64,000 nucleotides of DNA from Martinezella tropici. Lineage in GTDB: Bacteria > Pseudomonadota > Alphaproteobacteria > Rhizobiales > Rhizobiaceae. Positions within the stretch are counted from its first letter, which is position 1; each line of letters starts with the position of its first letter. The notes beneath the pieces were generated by a model. That model had not been told where the DNA came from. It did no database searches and saw nothing but the letters and a program-made list of their open reading frames with translations. A program made the position numbers and the translations under genes. This document shows, piece after piece, positions 35,478-43,654 of the stretch. The stretch lies in the NCBI RefSeq assembly GCF_008370325.1, contig NZ_VNIP01000010.1, positions 310,001 through 374,000 on the forward strand, given 5' to 3'.

Positions 35478-36938
35478 TTAAGCGGCGCTACTATCCAAAT
35501 ATGCCTTCCTTTGCCCATGGCCTTGGTCGCTGATCGCGCCTGTGACCTGTTCGGCGACAAGAACGGCATGCTCGACTACCTCGGGCAGTCCCATGAGTTC
35601 GCCAAAAGTTCCGCGCGCGAGTGGTCCTGAAATAAACAGGGACGGCGCCACCGTTCCATCGGCAGCAAGTGCCCGCGATTGCGTATCGCAGGCAAATCCC
35701 AACCGCGCCGGATCCATCGCGAGATAGCCGGCTCCTGACAGTTCCTCGATCCAGCCTTGCGATTGCAGAATGCCGCGATGCCCGGGACCAGTGGTGACGA
35801 CGACCGCATCGAATTGTCTGTCGACATGCCGCTTCGCCCGGCTGAGCTGCAATCTGCAGTCAATGAAGCCGTTGGCGACGACGACACCTGCGACCGAAGC
35901 TGACAAGACCTCGAGCCTGCCGCTTTCGATCGCCCGATCGCTGACCGCCTCCACCTGTGGCGCGACTCGAAAACGATGCACATCCCAGAACGGCCTCAAA
36001 TGCCTGACGAGACGGCGTCGCTCCTCGATCGGCAGCGCCTGCCACACATGCCGGCCCTGCGCCCTCACCTGATCGATGACGGCATGCCAGCTGTGCCCTT
36101 CGCTCTCCGCCTTGCGGATCGCGGCCCGTAGGCGGCGCAGGAGATCAAGGGCCGTCTTCGACGGCTCGCTGGCGAAATCGCCGAATGGTTCCTGCTTCAC
36201 CGCCGCATGGCCGCGCGAGCGCAGACCGCGTCGCGATATGGCGGTAACCGGTCCCGTGTGCCCCCTGAGTTCGAGTGAAGCGATGACGTCCGCCGAGGTC
36301 AAGCCGTTGCCGACAACCAGCACACGATCCCCGGCGCGAATAGCCGCAAGTGCATTCGGCCGCGTCGGGTCCGGAACGAAGCGCGGATGCCCGCCAAGCG
36401 CATCCTGCAGCACCTGCGGCGGAAGGGGCGAAGGGTGGCTGGTGGCGATGACGAGAATATCCGCGTCGACACGCTGTCCCGCCGCACCGGTGACCGCCCA
36501 GCGGCCATCTGCCTTCTCGATGCGCTCCACGCCTTGCCTGATATGGACAACGCGCCCATCCTCGACGAAGGGATGGATCATGCTATTGATATACTTGCCG
36601 AAAACAGAGCGCCTTGGAAAAAGATTGCCATTGGCGGCGACCGCCGTCTCATCGTCGGCAAGCGCATCTCTCTGCTGCAGCCAGCGTTGAAAATGCTCGA
36701 TGTCATCGGGCAGCAGGCTCATCTTCGCCGCCGGTACATTGATGCGGTGAGCGGGATCTTGCGTATCGTAGGCAAGCCCTGCCCCGAGACGTTCCCGTGG
36801 CTCGAAGATGAAGAGTTGGCCGGGCCGCAGCGACCGTCGCTGCAGCAGATGGAAGGCAACCGCCGTTCCGGAAACGCCGCCGCCGACAATGACGATAACA
36901 GGCAGATCAGGCGCCTGGGGGTCAGAGCCAATGGTCAA
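35478..36938 (-). CDS. FAD/NAD(P)-binding protein (NAD_binding_9 type), paralogue 2
   Basis: A 486-aa protein with dinucleotide motif VIVGGGVSGTAVAFHLL (about 16-32), a second one VLVVGNGLTSADVIASL (about 208-224) and a conserved tail LFISGPLARGTFGELMGLPEV. It is about the same length as, and related to, the protein at 31435-32850. The DADILVIATSHPS segment marks the NADPH domain, and the family includes HpnW-like proteins and other unassigned oxidoreductases. It is transcribed toward the Rrf2 gene but ends about 210 bases upstream of it, after the AT-rich gap. A plausible promoter lies at 37012-37040. Confidence 0.86.
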   Translation of the reverse strand: MTIGSDPQAPDLPVIVIVGGGVSGTAVAFHLLQRRSLRPGQLFIFEPRERLGAGLAYDTQDPAHRINVPAAKMSLLPDDIEHFQRWLQQRDALADDETAVAANGNLFPRRSVFGKYINSMIHPFVEDGRVVHIRQGVERIEKADGRWAVTGAAGQRVDADILVIATSHPSPLPPQVLQDALGGHPRFVPDPTRPNALAAIRAGDRVLVVGNGLTSADVIASLELRGHTGPVTAISRRGLRSRGHAAVKQEPFGDFASEPSKTALDLLRRLRAAIRKAESEGHSWHAVIDQVRAQGRHVWQALPIEERRRLVRHLRPFWDVHRFRVAPQVEAVSDRAIESGRLEVLSASVAGVVVANGFIDCRLQLSRAKRHVDRQFDAVVVTTGPGHRGILQSQGWIEELSGAGYLAMDPARLGFACDTQSRALAADGTVAPSLFISGPLARGTFGELMGLPEVVEHAVLVAEQVTGAISDQGHGQRKAYLDSSAA

Positions 36939-37011
36939 TAGCCAACTCCCTCAAGATCGATCGGCGCATGAGTTCTTCGCGCGGCGAGCAATCGCAATTT
37001 CATTGAAGATA

Positions 37012-37040
37012 ATCGTATACTCTATAAAATTTGTTGACAA
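37012..37040 (-). promoter_or_regulatory. Predicted sigma-70-type promoter of the second FAD protein
   Basis: On the minus strand TTGTCA (37035-37040), 17 bases, TACGAT (37012-37017), about 75 bases before the start at 36938. It lies in a patch with the inverted words AATCGTAT and AATACGATT that could be a regulator site. Confidence 0.4.
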
Positions 37041-37241
37041 TACGATTGCGGCGGGTGCCAGCTCTTCAGACAACCAAAGGCAGTCAATGCAATGCTGATA
37101 TGCCTTTGCAAACAAGCGGTTATTTGTGCCTCGCACAATATTGTTTTTGCACCGCAGGATGTAAAAAACTTGGCATGCGGCGGTTGAAAGAACATACTAG
37201 TGGTTGTTCTGGTTCGTGTTCTCTGTGGGAGGAGAAACATC

Positions 37242-37346
37242 ATGGAACTGCTTCGTCTGCTCACTGCCTTCGACTATACGCTGGTGTTGATTCTGGCCGT
37301 CATCTTCGTGTTCAGCGTCATGGAAGGCGGGCATAAAAAACATTGA
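37242..37346 (+). CDS. Small single-pass membrane protein, 34 aa
   Basis: Very short ORF with an excellent GGGAGGAG site (37227-37234) 7 bases before ATG 37242. The product starts MELLRLLTAF, has one membrane segment (YTLVLILAVIFVFSVM) and a short basic tail GGHKKH. Such proteins often regulate larger membrane proteins. It is not KdpF, as no Kdp genes are near. A hairpin (37377-37398) follows. Confidence 0.68.
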   Translation: MELLRLLTAFDYTLVLILAVIFVFSVMEGGHKKH

Positions 37347-37376
37347 ATTTAAGCTGTTTAAGGCGATAGCCGTTGC

Positions 37377-37398
37377 TGCCGGGCAACCACGCCCGGCA
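37377..37398 (+). terminator. Hairpin after the 34-aa membrane protein gene
   Basis: Stem TGCCGGGC (37377-37384) / GCCCGGCA (37391-37398) with a 6-base loop, 30 bases after the stop codon; no strong T-run. The rest of the gap to 37666 shows no gene. Confidence 0.5.
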
Positions 37399-37666
37399 TA
37401 GTTAAATGCGTTTGAGCGATCGCCAAGACGTCACGCACCTCGGCTGGTATCTCCGATGCTGCTGCCCGCATGCAAAGTCCTTTCGATCCTGGAATAAGGA
37501 TGTGTCATTGCACTCGCAAATCCAACAGTTGATATTGCAGCACTGGATTGTATAATTCGACGCCATTCGCTCGTTGAAACGAGAGAATTATTCCACAAGC
37601 TTCGCGCAAACAATTCTTAGGATATTTCTTTGCATCGATAAACCATCGAGCAAGAGGGATATACTT

Positions 37667-37789
37667 ATGGGTTATGACTGGGACGGCATCAAGACACGCC
37701 GGATGCGAAGACTGAAATACGGGCTTTCCCTATTCCTTTTCACCATGTCCATAGCCGCGCCAACCATGTTTCTGCTGCATCTCCGCTAA
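37667..37789 (+). CDS. Small membrane protein, 40 aa
   Basis: ORF from ATG 37667 with AAGAGGGA at 37652-37659. It starts MGYDWDGIKTRRMRRLKYG, a charged cytoplasmic lead, followed by one membrane segment (LSLFLFTMSIAAPTMFLLHL). The in-frame extension to 37574 has no ribosome-binding site. Unknown family. It is upstream of the DUF883-like gene with about 140 bases between. Confidence 0.6.
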   Translation: MGYDWDGIKTRRMRRLKYGLSLFLFTMSIAAPTMFLLHLR

Positions 37790-37932
37790 ACCCTTGGCAA
37801 GTCTGCGCCGGTTGGTGGACCAGGAACTTTGCCTCGGAGCGGCGCTTGAAGTTTAAGATCAATCCACCGCGACGGGGAACCAAAGCGAGCTGCGGGCCGT
37901 TCCTAAAGGCTTACGCTATTCAGGAGAACACC

Positions 37933-38229
37933 ATGGCCGACGTCTCGCTGGACAAGGATATCAACGCGCAGATCGATGAGCTCCGCAGACAGATCAACAA
38001 GCTCTCGACCGTCCTGACAAATAAGATCGATACCGCTTCGGATCGCGCGGACGAGGCTCTCTACTCATCGAAAGCGAAGGTTGCGAGCATCGCGGACCAT
38101 GCCCGGTCAGAAGGCCGAAACGTGGTGCGAGCCGCAAGGGAAAATCCGACAGCCACCAGTTCCGTCTTGATCGCGACGGCGCTTCTGGGCGTCCTTACCG
38201 GCCTTCTGCTCGGCAAGCTTTCGAACTGA
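37933..38229 (+). CDS. DUF883 (YqjD/ElaB)-like membrane-anchored protein
   Basis: A 98-aa protein from ATG 37933, with CAGGAG 7-12 bases before it; an upstream in-frame extension to 37846 is not supported. A long charged helix (DKDINAQIDELRRQINKLST, then TNKIDTASDRADEALYSSKA) is followed by a C-terminal membrane segment (SSVLIATALLGVLTGLLLGK). This is the layout of YqjD/ElaB ribosome-associated inner-membrane proteins linked to stationary phase. The identification is at family level. Confidence 0.8.
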   Translation: MADVSLDKDINAQIDELRRQINKLSTVLTNKIDTASDRADEALYSSKAKVASIADHARSEGRNVVRAARENPTATSSVLIATALLGVLTGLLLGKLSN

Positions 38230-38461
38230 TCCCGACAATTCCAATCAAACGAAGACTGGCCCGTCACAATGGCAACTACGCCGCGCTTCGTTTGAAGTTT
38301 TGCGCCATGTTTGGGCGGAGGGCACAACGGAACTGATGGAAGAACGTTGAAGCAAGATCGCGCCGCCAGCATTTGAAATGCCAGACCGGAAAATGATTTG
38401 GAAATGGCTTCCAAATCATCGTCGTCAATCAGCGTAAATCTTGGCTAAGTGCCTGAAAAGA

Positions 38462-38537
<76 letters not shown>

Positions 38538-38661
38538 GCACCGCTTGCTGGCGGCGTGACCGGGCATATAAATAGGATCGGTTTGATTGTCCAGCGGCCA
38601 GACGAATTTTCTTTGATTATTTGTCAAAAAAATTTCAGAAGCGGCGAAAAACCCCGTAAAA

Positions 38662-39591
38662 TCAAAGCTCAAGGATTCCAGACGCGATGCGCACAGCCTG
38701 CCCGCCGATGCGGGCGTTGGCGATCAGCCCGCCGTCGACATCGACATGGAGGTGAATCAGAGACGGCCGCCCCATCTCCATGCCCTGCTCGATGATGAAG
38801 GGATGATGCCCATCCGGCAGCGCATCGAACTGATTGATGGCGCCGGACATCGCCGCGACCGCCGAACCCGTTGCCGGGTCCTCCACAATGCCCATGCCGA
38901 TTGGAAACACGCGGGCGTGAAACTTCGCCACATGATTGACCCCGCCGCGGCAATAGATGAAGGCCGAGGCCAGTGCGCCATCGACGAAGGGGACCGTCTT
39001 TTCCCAAAGCTGCGAATCGAATTCCATCCGCTCTGCCACACCGACATCGTGCACCGGCACCAGAAGAAACGGCACTCCGGCGCTCCAGATGGATGGAACG
39101 TGGTTCTCGAAACCAATCTCGGTGATGTTCAGGCTGAGTGCGTTGGCGATGTCGGCCTTGTCGAGCGGCAACAGGATCTGCTGCGATTTCTTCGGCAGGT
39201 CGAACTCGGCAAAGCTCGCCTTGTTCTGCCGCAGCTTGATGGCGCAGCGCACCGGCCCAAGGCGCTCGTCGAGAACGGAAACAAGATCGAGATCTCCGCC
39301 GTGGCTGGCATGAGCCTTCTCCGCCAGAGCGATCGCTGTGCCGACAGTCGGGTGCCCGGCAAAAGGCAGCTCGCGGCCGGGCGTGAATATGCGCAAGCTT
39401 GCCGTATGGGCCGGATTTTGCGGCGGCAGCACGAACACCGTCTCGGAAAGGTTCAGCTCCCTAGCGATCGCCTGCATCGCCTCGTCGCTCAGGCCCTCGG
39501 CTTCGAAGACGATTCCGAGCGGATTGCCCACCAGCTTGCTGTCGGTGAACACATCATAGACACTATAGCTGCGCGTCAATCCGGCCTCCAT
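38662..39591 (-). CDS. PhzF-family isomerase/epimerase
   Basis: A 309-aa protein of the PhzF superfamily, with the two-domain diaminopimelate-epimerase-like fold. The catalytic Glu is in the N-terminal LNLSETVFVLP (about residue 46). The later motifs FAGHPTVGTAIAL and VVEDPATGSAVAAMSG are present. Substrates in rhizobia are unknown; phenazine genes are absent. It lies next to tRNA-Lys and ends the leftward run from the transporter operon, with NUDIX-like and endonuclease genes 57 bases and more upstream. Confidence 0.92.
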   Translation of the reverse strand: MEAGLTRSYSVYDVFTDSKLVGNPLGIVFEAEGLSDEAMQAIARELNLSETVFVLPPQNPAHTASLRIFTPGRELPFAGHPTVGTAIALAEKAHASHGGDLDLVSVLDERLGPVRCAIKLRQNKASFAEFDLPKKSQQILLPLDKADIANALSLNITEIGFENHVPSIWSAGVPFLLVPVHDVGVAERMEFDSQLWEKTVPFVDGALASAFIYCRGGVNHVAKFHARVFPIGMGIVEDPATGSAVAAMSGAINQFDALPDGHHPFIIEQGMEMGRPSLIHLHVDVDGGLIANARIGGQAVRIASGILEL

Positions 39592-39647
39592 CCGTATTTC
39601 CAGATTCGATTATTCATACCGGCAAGCGACCCTAGCGCAAGCCCAAG

Positions 39648-40385
39648 CTATTTGCCGCTGCCGAAGAACCAGGCGAGAACGGGAAGCATCGCAATATTAT
39701 AGGGGTGCGCCGCCGGGTCGGCCGATCGAATAGCGACCACGCCATCGACCTCGTCCTCTTCGGAAACGAGCATATGCGCTTCGATCCGCCGAAGCATGTC
39801 CTCTGCCGTCCATGGAAAACGGAAGACACGGAGAAGCGTGATCGAACGCCTTATATGCATTGCGTAATATCCAGATACCGGGGCGGCATCACGTAGATCG
39901 AGACCAGTCTCCTCCAACACCTCACGCCGCATATTGCCTTCGACATCGGCGTGCCCATCGACGATATCGTTCTCATCCATCGATCCGGAGGCGCAATAGA
40001 CCTGACCGGGATTTGCGGTATGGGCGGCCATGCGTATCGCGATGATCGCTCCGTCCGACGATACGATGACGGGAAAGGCAAAAAGGTGAAAAGCTCCCGG
40101 CTGCCGCTGCTTTCGCCACAAGAGAAATGTCGAGAAGGACGTTACATAGGCCTCCCCCTTCACTGCACCACCGGTAAGCGACAGCCTATGCTGAAAGATC
40201 ATGCGACCGTCATAGAGTGATGGGTTGGCGGCAATTTCCCTTGCCCAGTTCTCCCGCGCCGCCTCCTGCTCGCGCATGTGAAACGGATGCTCGCCGGGAA
40301 ACACGGTAAGGTCGATGCTGGAGATGGGGAACACGGTGCTTTCCGGCGGCCAGCCGGCCATGTCGTTCTGTTCTGAGAGGGTCAT
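39648..40385 (-). CDS. NUDIX-like hydrolase with degenerate Nudix box
   Basis: About 245 aa from the ATG at 40385, which overlaps the upstream gene's stop by 4 bases (ATGA), so the pair is translationally coupled; the longer frame only re-reads the endonuclease gene. A Nudix helix is seen as NMRREVLEETGLDL, but the Gly-x5-Glu part before it is imperfect (DGHADVEG), so pyrophosphatase activity is uncertain. It keeps a VVSSDGAIIAIRMAAHTANP strand before the box. No signal peptide. Confidence 0.78.
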   Translation of the reverse strand: MTLSEQNDMAGWPPESTVFPISSIDLTVFPGEHPFHMREQEAARENWAREIAANPSLYDGRMIFQHRLSLTGGAVKGEAYVTSFSTFLLWRKQRQPGAFHLFAFPVIVSSDGAIIAIRMAAHTANPGQVYCASGSMDENDIVDGHADVEGNMRREVLEETGLDLRDAAPVSGYYAMHIRRSITLLRVFRFPWTAEDMLRRIEAHMLVSEEDEVDGVVAIRSADPAAHPYNIAMLPVLAWFFGSGK

Positions 40386-41497
40386 ATCAAATCCAATGTC
40401 ATGACGACGGGGCAATGATCGGATGCCTTCGGCCTGTCCCAGCCGACGCGCGGATAGCGCTCTACCTCCTGCCCCGGTGGAAATATGGTGCGGAAAGGCT
40501 GGCCCGAACGAACGACATCCGGGACCTGCGTTGCATTGGCGCGCGCCAGAGCTGGAGAGAGCCAGATATAGTCGAGCTGGCACAGCCGCTGCTCCTGCGG
40601 CCCGCGCGCGTGATAGAGCGTCCAGCGATCGAGCTCGTCTCGCCGCTGCATGATATTTTCGGCAAAGCCATCATGGCTGAAGACATCGAGCGCACTGCCC
40701 TTCTCTTCGTTCCGTGGCTCGAAACGATAGCCCGTGCGGCGCGTGCCGATGACATCTATCCATTCCTGATAGTCGTTCATGTCGCCGCAGATGGCAAAAT
40801 TCTTCGTTGCCGTGTGGCCAGCCCCGAAACGATCTTCGATGATGCGGCGAACCGCCAAGGTCTCGGCGCGGCGGATCGGCATGGTCGCATGACGCCCATC
40901 CATCCCTTCACGTGCCGGCCCCATCGATTTGAGATGCACGACATAGAGAGAGAACGGCACCCCGCCGATATGGAGATGCAGCTCCAGACAGTCACGCTTG
41001 AAGATCTTGTCTTCCGGATGAAGCTCGAGTTCCGCCAGTTCGTCGTTGAAAAGACCGAAATCGCTATACGTCACCATCGCGTGACTCTTGATGTCGTTGA
41101 GCACGATCGGCTGGCCCACGCGCGTCTCCTCGCGCATCATGACGGCGACATCGATGCCGCGGCTGTCATTGCCCTCGATCAGGAACTTCTGGCGATAGCC
41201 GTTGCCGACCATGCGGTAGAGATAACCATATTCGAAAGCCTGCAGGGCAGCCATGTTGTCGACTTCCTGCAGGCAGATGATGTCGGCATCGGCGTCTGCG
41301 ATCGCAAGCGCCGTCATTTGCCTGGTGTCGTCGGTCGCAGCGATCACGCGCGCGGCTTCGAGTTGCTGGTAGACCTCCTCGTTACGGACATCGAAGAGCT
41401 GCAGCACGCGATCCTGACGGAGCTGGTTGCGAAAACCGGTGTAATCGAAGCGGGTCAGAAGGTTTTCGACATTGAATGTCGCAAGGCGCAGGGACAT
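40382..41497 (-). CDS. Endonuclease/exonuclease/phosphatase family protein
   Basis: A 371-aa protein from ATG 41497 (MSLRLATFNVENLL); four extra codons upstream are possible. EEP-fold catalytic motifs are in order: ATFNVENLL, ICLQEVDNM, GIDVAVMMRE, CGDMNDY and ASDHCPVVMTL. This is a divalent-metal phosphodiesterase or nuclease fold. Cytoplasmic with no signal peptide. It overlaps the NUDIX-like gene by 4 bases, which suggests joint action on nucleotides, and starts about 50 bases after the 2OG dioxygenase gene. Confidence 0.9.
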   Translation of the reverse strand: MSLRLATFNVENLLTRFDYTGFRNQLRQDRVLQLFDVRNEEVYQQLEAARVIAATDDTRQMTALAIADADADIICLQEVDNMAALQAFEYGYLYRMVGNGYRQKFLIEGNDSRGIDVAVMMREETRVGQPIVLNDIKSHAMVTYSDFGLFNDELAELELHPEDKIFKRDCLELHLHIGGVPFSLYVVHLKSMGPAREGMDGRHATMPIRRAETLAVRRIIEDRFGAGHTATKNFAICGDMNDYQEWIDVIGTRRTGYRFEPRNEEKGSALDVFSHDGFAENIMQRRDELDRWTLYHARGPQEQRLCQLDYIWLSPALARANATQVPDVVRSGQPFRTIFPPGQEVERYPRVGWDRPKASDHCPVVMTLDLI

Positions 41498-41548
41498 GAA
41501 GCATTCCAATTTATAACGAAGCAGGTGAGCCGGTTCACGAAACCCATA

Positions 41549-42544
41549 TCACCCGGCCTTCGCGGTCACGGTCGATTTGAATTTGCCCATCAGATACGGG
41601 CCGGACAAAACGGGAGCGTATTTCGGCTCTTCGCCTGTTTTCAGGCACGAAGGCAGGCAGGCAATCTCGGCGAACCAGTTCGGCTGATGGAAAAAGGCCA
41701 GGGATTGCCGGCGCTGCATGCCACCCTCTTCCAGCGGCGGATTGACGACGCGATGGACGGTCGAAACCCAGCGGTCATTGGTCCAGAGCGCCATCAGGTC
41801 GCCGATGTTGATGACGAAGGCCCCTTCCACCGGCGGTACCGGTGTCCAGTTACCATCCGGAGCAATGATCTCGAGCCCTTTCGAACCGGGCTGCGGCAGC
41901 AGGATCGTCAAGCTGCCATAGTCAGTATGCGCACCGGCGCGAAGCTGGCCGGGCTGCGGCGGCACCTGCTGTTCGGGGTAATTCAGCGCCCTCAGCGCGC
42001 TGATCGGCGCATCTACGCAGGAATCGAAGAAATGTTCATCAAGGCCGAGCGCCGTAGCGAATACACGCATGATCCGCGCCGCCAGTTTCTCCATCGCTCC
42101 ATAATAGGCCTTCCACGCCTCCACGAATCCTTCGGGTCCCTCCGGCCAGATGGTGGCGGCATAGCAAAAGCCGAGCGCTTCCGGGTCGCTCATGTCAGCG
42201 GGAACGGAAAGCGGACCGCCATTGAAGCTCTCCTTCAGATCCGGCGGGGTGTCGACATTGCGTGATTTTGCGAGCGCCTCCGTACCCGGCCCGAGATAGC
42301 CGTAGGGATAGCCAGGATAAAGCGTCTTGGCACGCTGCTTCACCTCGGCAGGCAGGTCGAAGAAGGCCTGCGTCTTCTTCCAAACTTCGGCGATCACGAC
42401 ATCGGCGATGCCGTGGTTGGAAATCGCCAGAAAGCCGGTCGAGCGGCATATCCGATCCACATCGGCACCGAGCCGCTTTTTCTCCTCGTGATCGGCCGCC
42501 TCGAAGGCGCCGAGATCGAAAATCGGAAAGCTATGATCGGACAT
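41549..42544 (-). CDS. Isopenicillin N synthase-like 2-oxoglutarate/Fe(II) dioxygenase
   Basis: A 331-aa member of the DIOX_N/2OG-FeII family. The iron facial triad is visible as HTD in GAHTDYGSLTIL and His in VSTVHRVVNPP. The RxS that holds 2-oxoglutarate is RQSLAFFHQP. The N-terminal DIOX_N part begins FPIFDLGAFEAAD. The substrate is unknown; relatives hydroxylate varied small molecules. It is 78 bases downstream of an ABC transporter ATPase on the same strand, so it may modify the imported compound. GGAG lies just before the ATG. Confidence 0.9.
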   Translation of the reverse strand: MSDHSFPIFDLGAFEAADHEEKKRLGADVDRICRSTGFLAISNHGIADVVIAEVWKKTQAFFDLPAEVKQRAKTLYPGYPYGYLGPGTEALAKSRNVDTPPDLKESFNGGPLSVPADMSDPEALGFCYAATIWPEGPEGFVEAWKAYYGAMEKLAARIMRVFATALGLDEHFFDSCVDAPISALRALNYPEQQVPPQPGQLRAGAHTDYGSLTILLPQPGSKGLEIIAPDGNWTPVPPVEGAFVINIGDLMALWTNDRWVSTVHRVVNPPLEEGGMQRRQSLAFFHQPNWFAEIACLPSCLKTGEEPKYAPVLSGPYLMGKFKSTVTAKAG

Positions 42545-42622
42545 GCGCGACTCCCATCCGTAACCTCGAGCAAATCAAGCATAGGAGGAGGCGGGGAACA
42601 ACCATCTTGTCCCCCTGCCCGA

Positions 42623-43654
42623 TCAAAGCCGCCAGGCCGAGCGAATGGCGACCCGATAGTCATCGCCCGCGGCAACAGCCTCGCGGCTAAAGGCGCGCAG
42701 TATCCGCCCATCAGGCATCAATAGCCTCATCGCATATCGCTCGCCCTCATAGAGAACGGAATCGACCCGACAGGAAATGCCTTCCGCGTCGGCGAGCACG
42801 TCTTCGGGCCGCACAAGAATATCCGCAACCGCCGAGCCGCCTGCCCGGTTTTCCCAAAGGCCTCGGAAGGAGGCCCAATCTATCCGGCGCGGACTGCCAT
42901 CGGGAAAAGCAAGCGGCAGTATGGCGCCCTGCCCGACCAGACTGCCGACCATTCTGCCTTCGGGGCGAGCATAGATTTCCGCCGGCGGTGCCACCTGCAG
43001 CAGCCGCCCTTCGGACATGACGGCAACATCGGTCGCAAGCGCCATCGCTTCGCTCTGGTCGTGCGTGACATAGACCATGGTGGCGCCCGAGCGCTGGTGG
43101 AATTCGCGAAAGGTCTCCTCCATCTCCTTCTTCAGGTGACGGTCAAGATTGGCGAGCGGCTCGTCGAGCAGCACGACATCGGGCGATGTCACCAGGCAGC
43201 GAGCAAGCGCCACACGCTGCCTCTGACCGCCGGAGAGATCCGCGGGCCGGCGTTCCGCATAGTCGTCGAGGCGCACGGTCGCCAGCGCCTCGCGCACCTT
43301 CTCGCGGTAGCGTTCTCCGGAAATGCCGCGCACCTTGAGTGGATAACCGACATTGTCGGCGACATTCATATGCGGCCAGAGCGCGTAGGATTGGAACACC
43401 ATCGCCATGTTGCGCCGCTCGGGCGGCAGCATGCTCGCCGCATCCGCCAGCAGCCGCTCCCCGAGATGAATGGAGCCATCCGTCGGCTGCTCGAAGCCCG
43501 CAATCATTCTAAGCACGGTCGTCTTGCCGCAGCCGGAGGGGCCGAGCAGCGCCAGGAAACCACCATCGCGAACATCGAGCGACAAGGCGGTGACGGCAGC
43601 GCGGCCGCCCGTGCCGAAATCCTTGCCGACGTGATTGAGGATCAGCTTCGCCAA
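42623..43654 (-). CDS. ABC transporter ATP-binding protein (FbpC/PotA-like)
   Basis: A 343-aa ATPase with Walker A GPSGCGKTT (about 38-46), signature LSGGQRQR and Walker B VVLLDEPLANLD, then a C-terminal TOBE-like domain (ADILVRPEDVLADAEGISC). The start overlaps the permease end by 13 bases. The closest types are FbpC (iron) and aminoethylphosphonate ATPases, which the sequence alone does not separate. Confidence 0.9.
   Translation of the reverse strand: MAKLILNHVGKDFGTGGRAAVTALSLDVRDGGFLALLGPSGCGKTTVLRMIAGFEQPTDGSIHLGERLLADAASMLPPERRNMAMVFQSYALWPHMNVADNVGYPLKVRGISGERYREKVREALATVRLDDYAERRPADLSGGQRQRVALARCLVTSPDVVLLDEPLANLDRHLKKEMEETFREFHQRSGATMVYVTHDQSEAMALATDVAVMSEGRLLQVAPPAEIYARPEGRMVGSLVGQGAILPLAFPDGSPRRIDWASFRGLWENRAGGSAVADILVRPEDVLADAEGISCRVDSVLYEGERYAMRLLMPDGRILRAFSREAVAAGDDYRVAIRSAWRL

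Noticed and set aside
37242..37346. KdpF-like identity for the 34-aa protein
   Set aside because: Sequence does not match KdpF and no kdpABC genes lie nearby.
40415..42265. 616-aa ORF antisense to the endonuclease and dioxygenase genes
   Set aside because: Covers two well-supported genes on the other strand; no recognisable domain.
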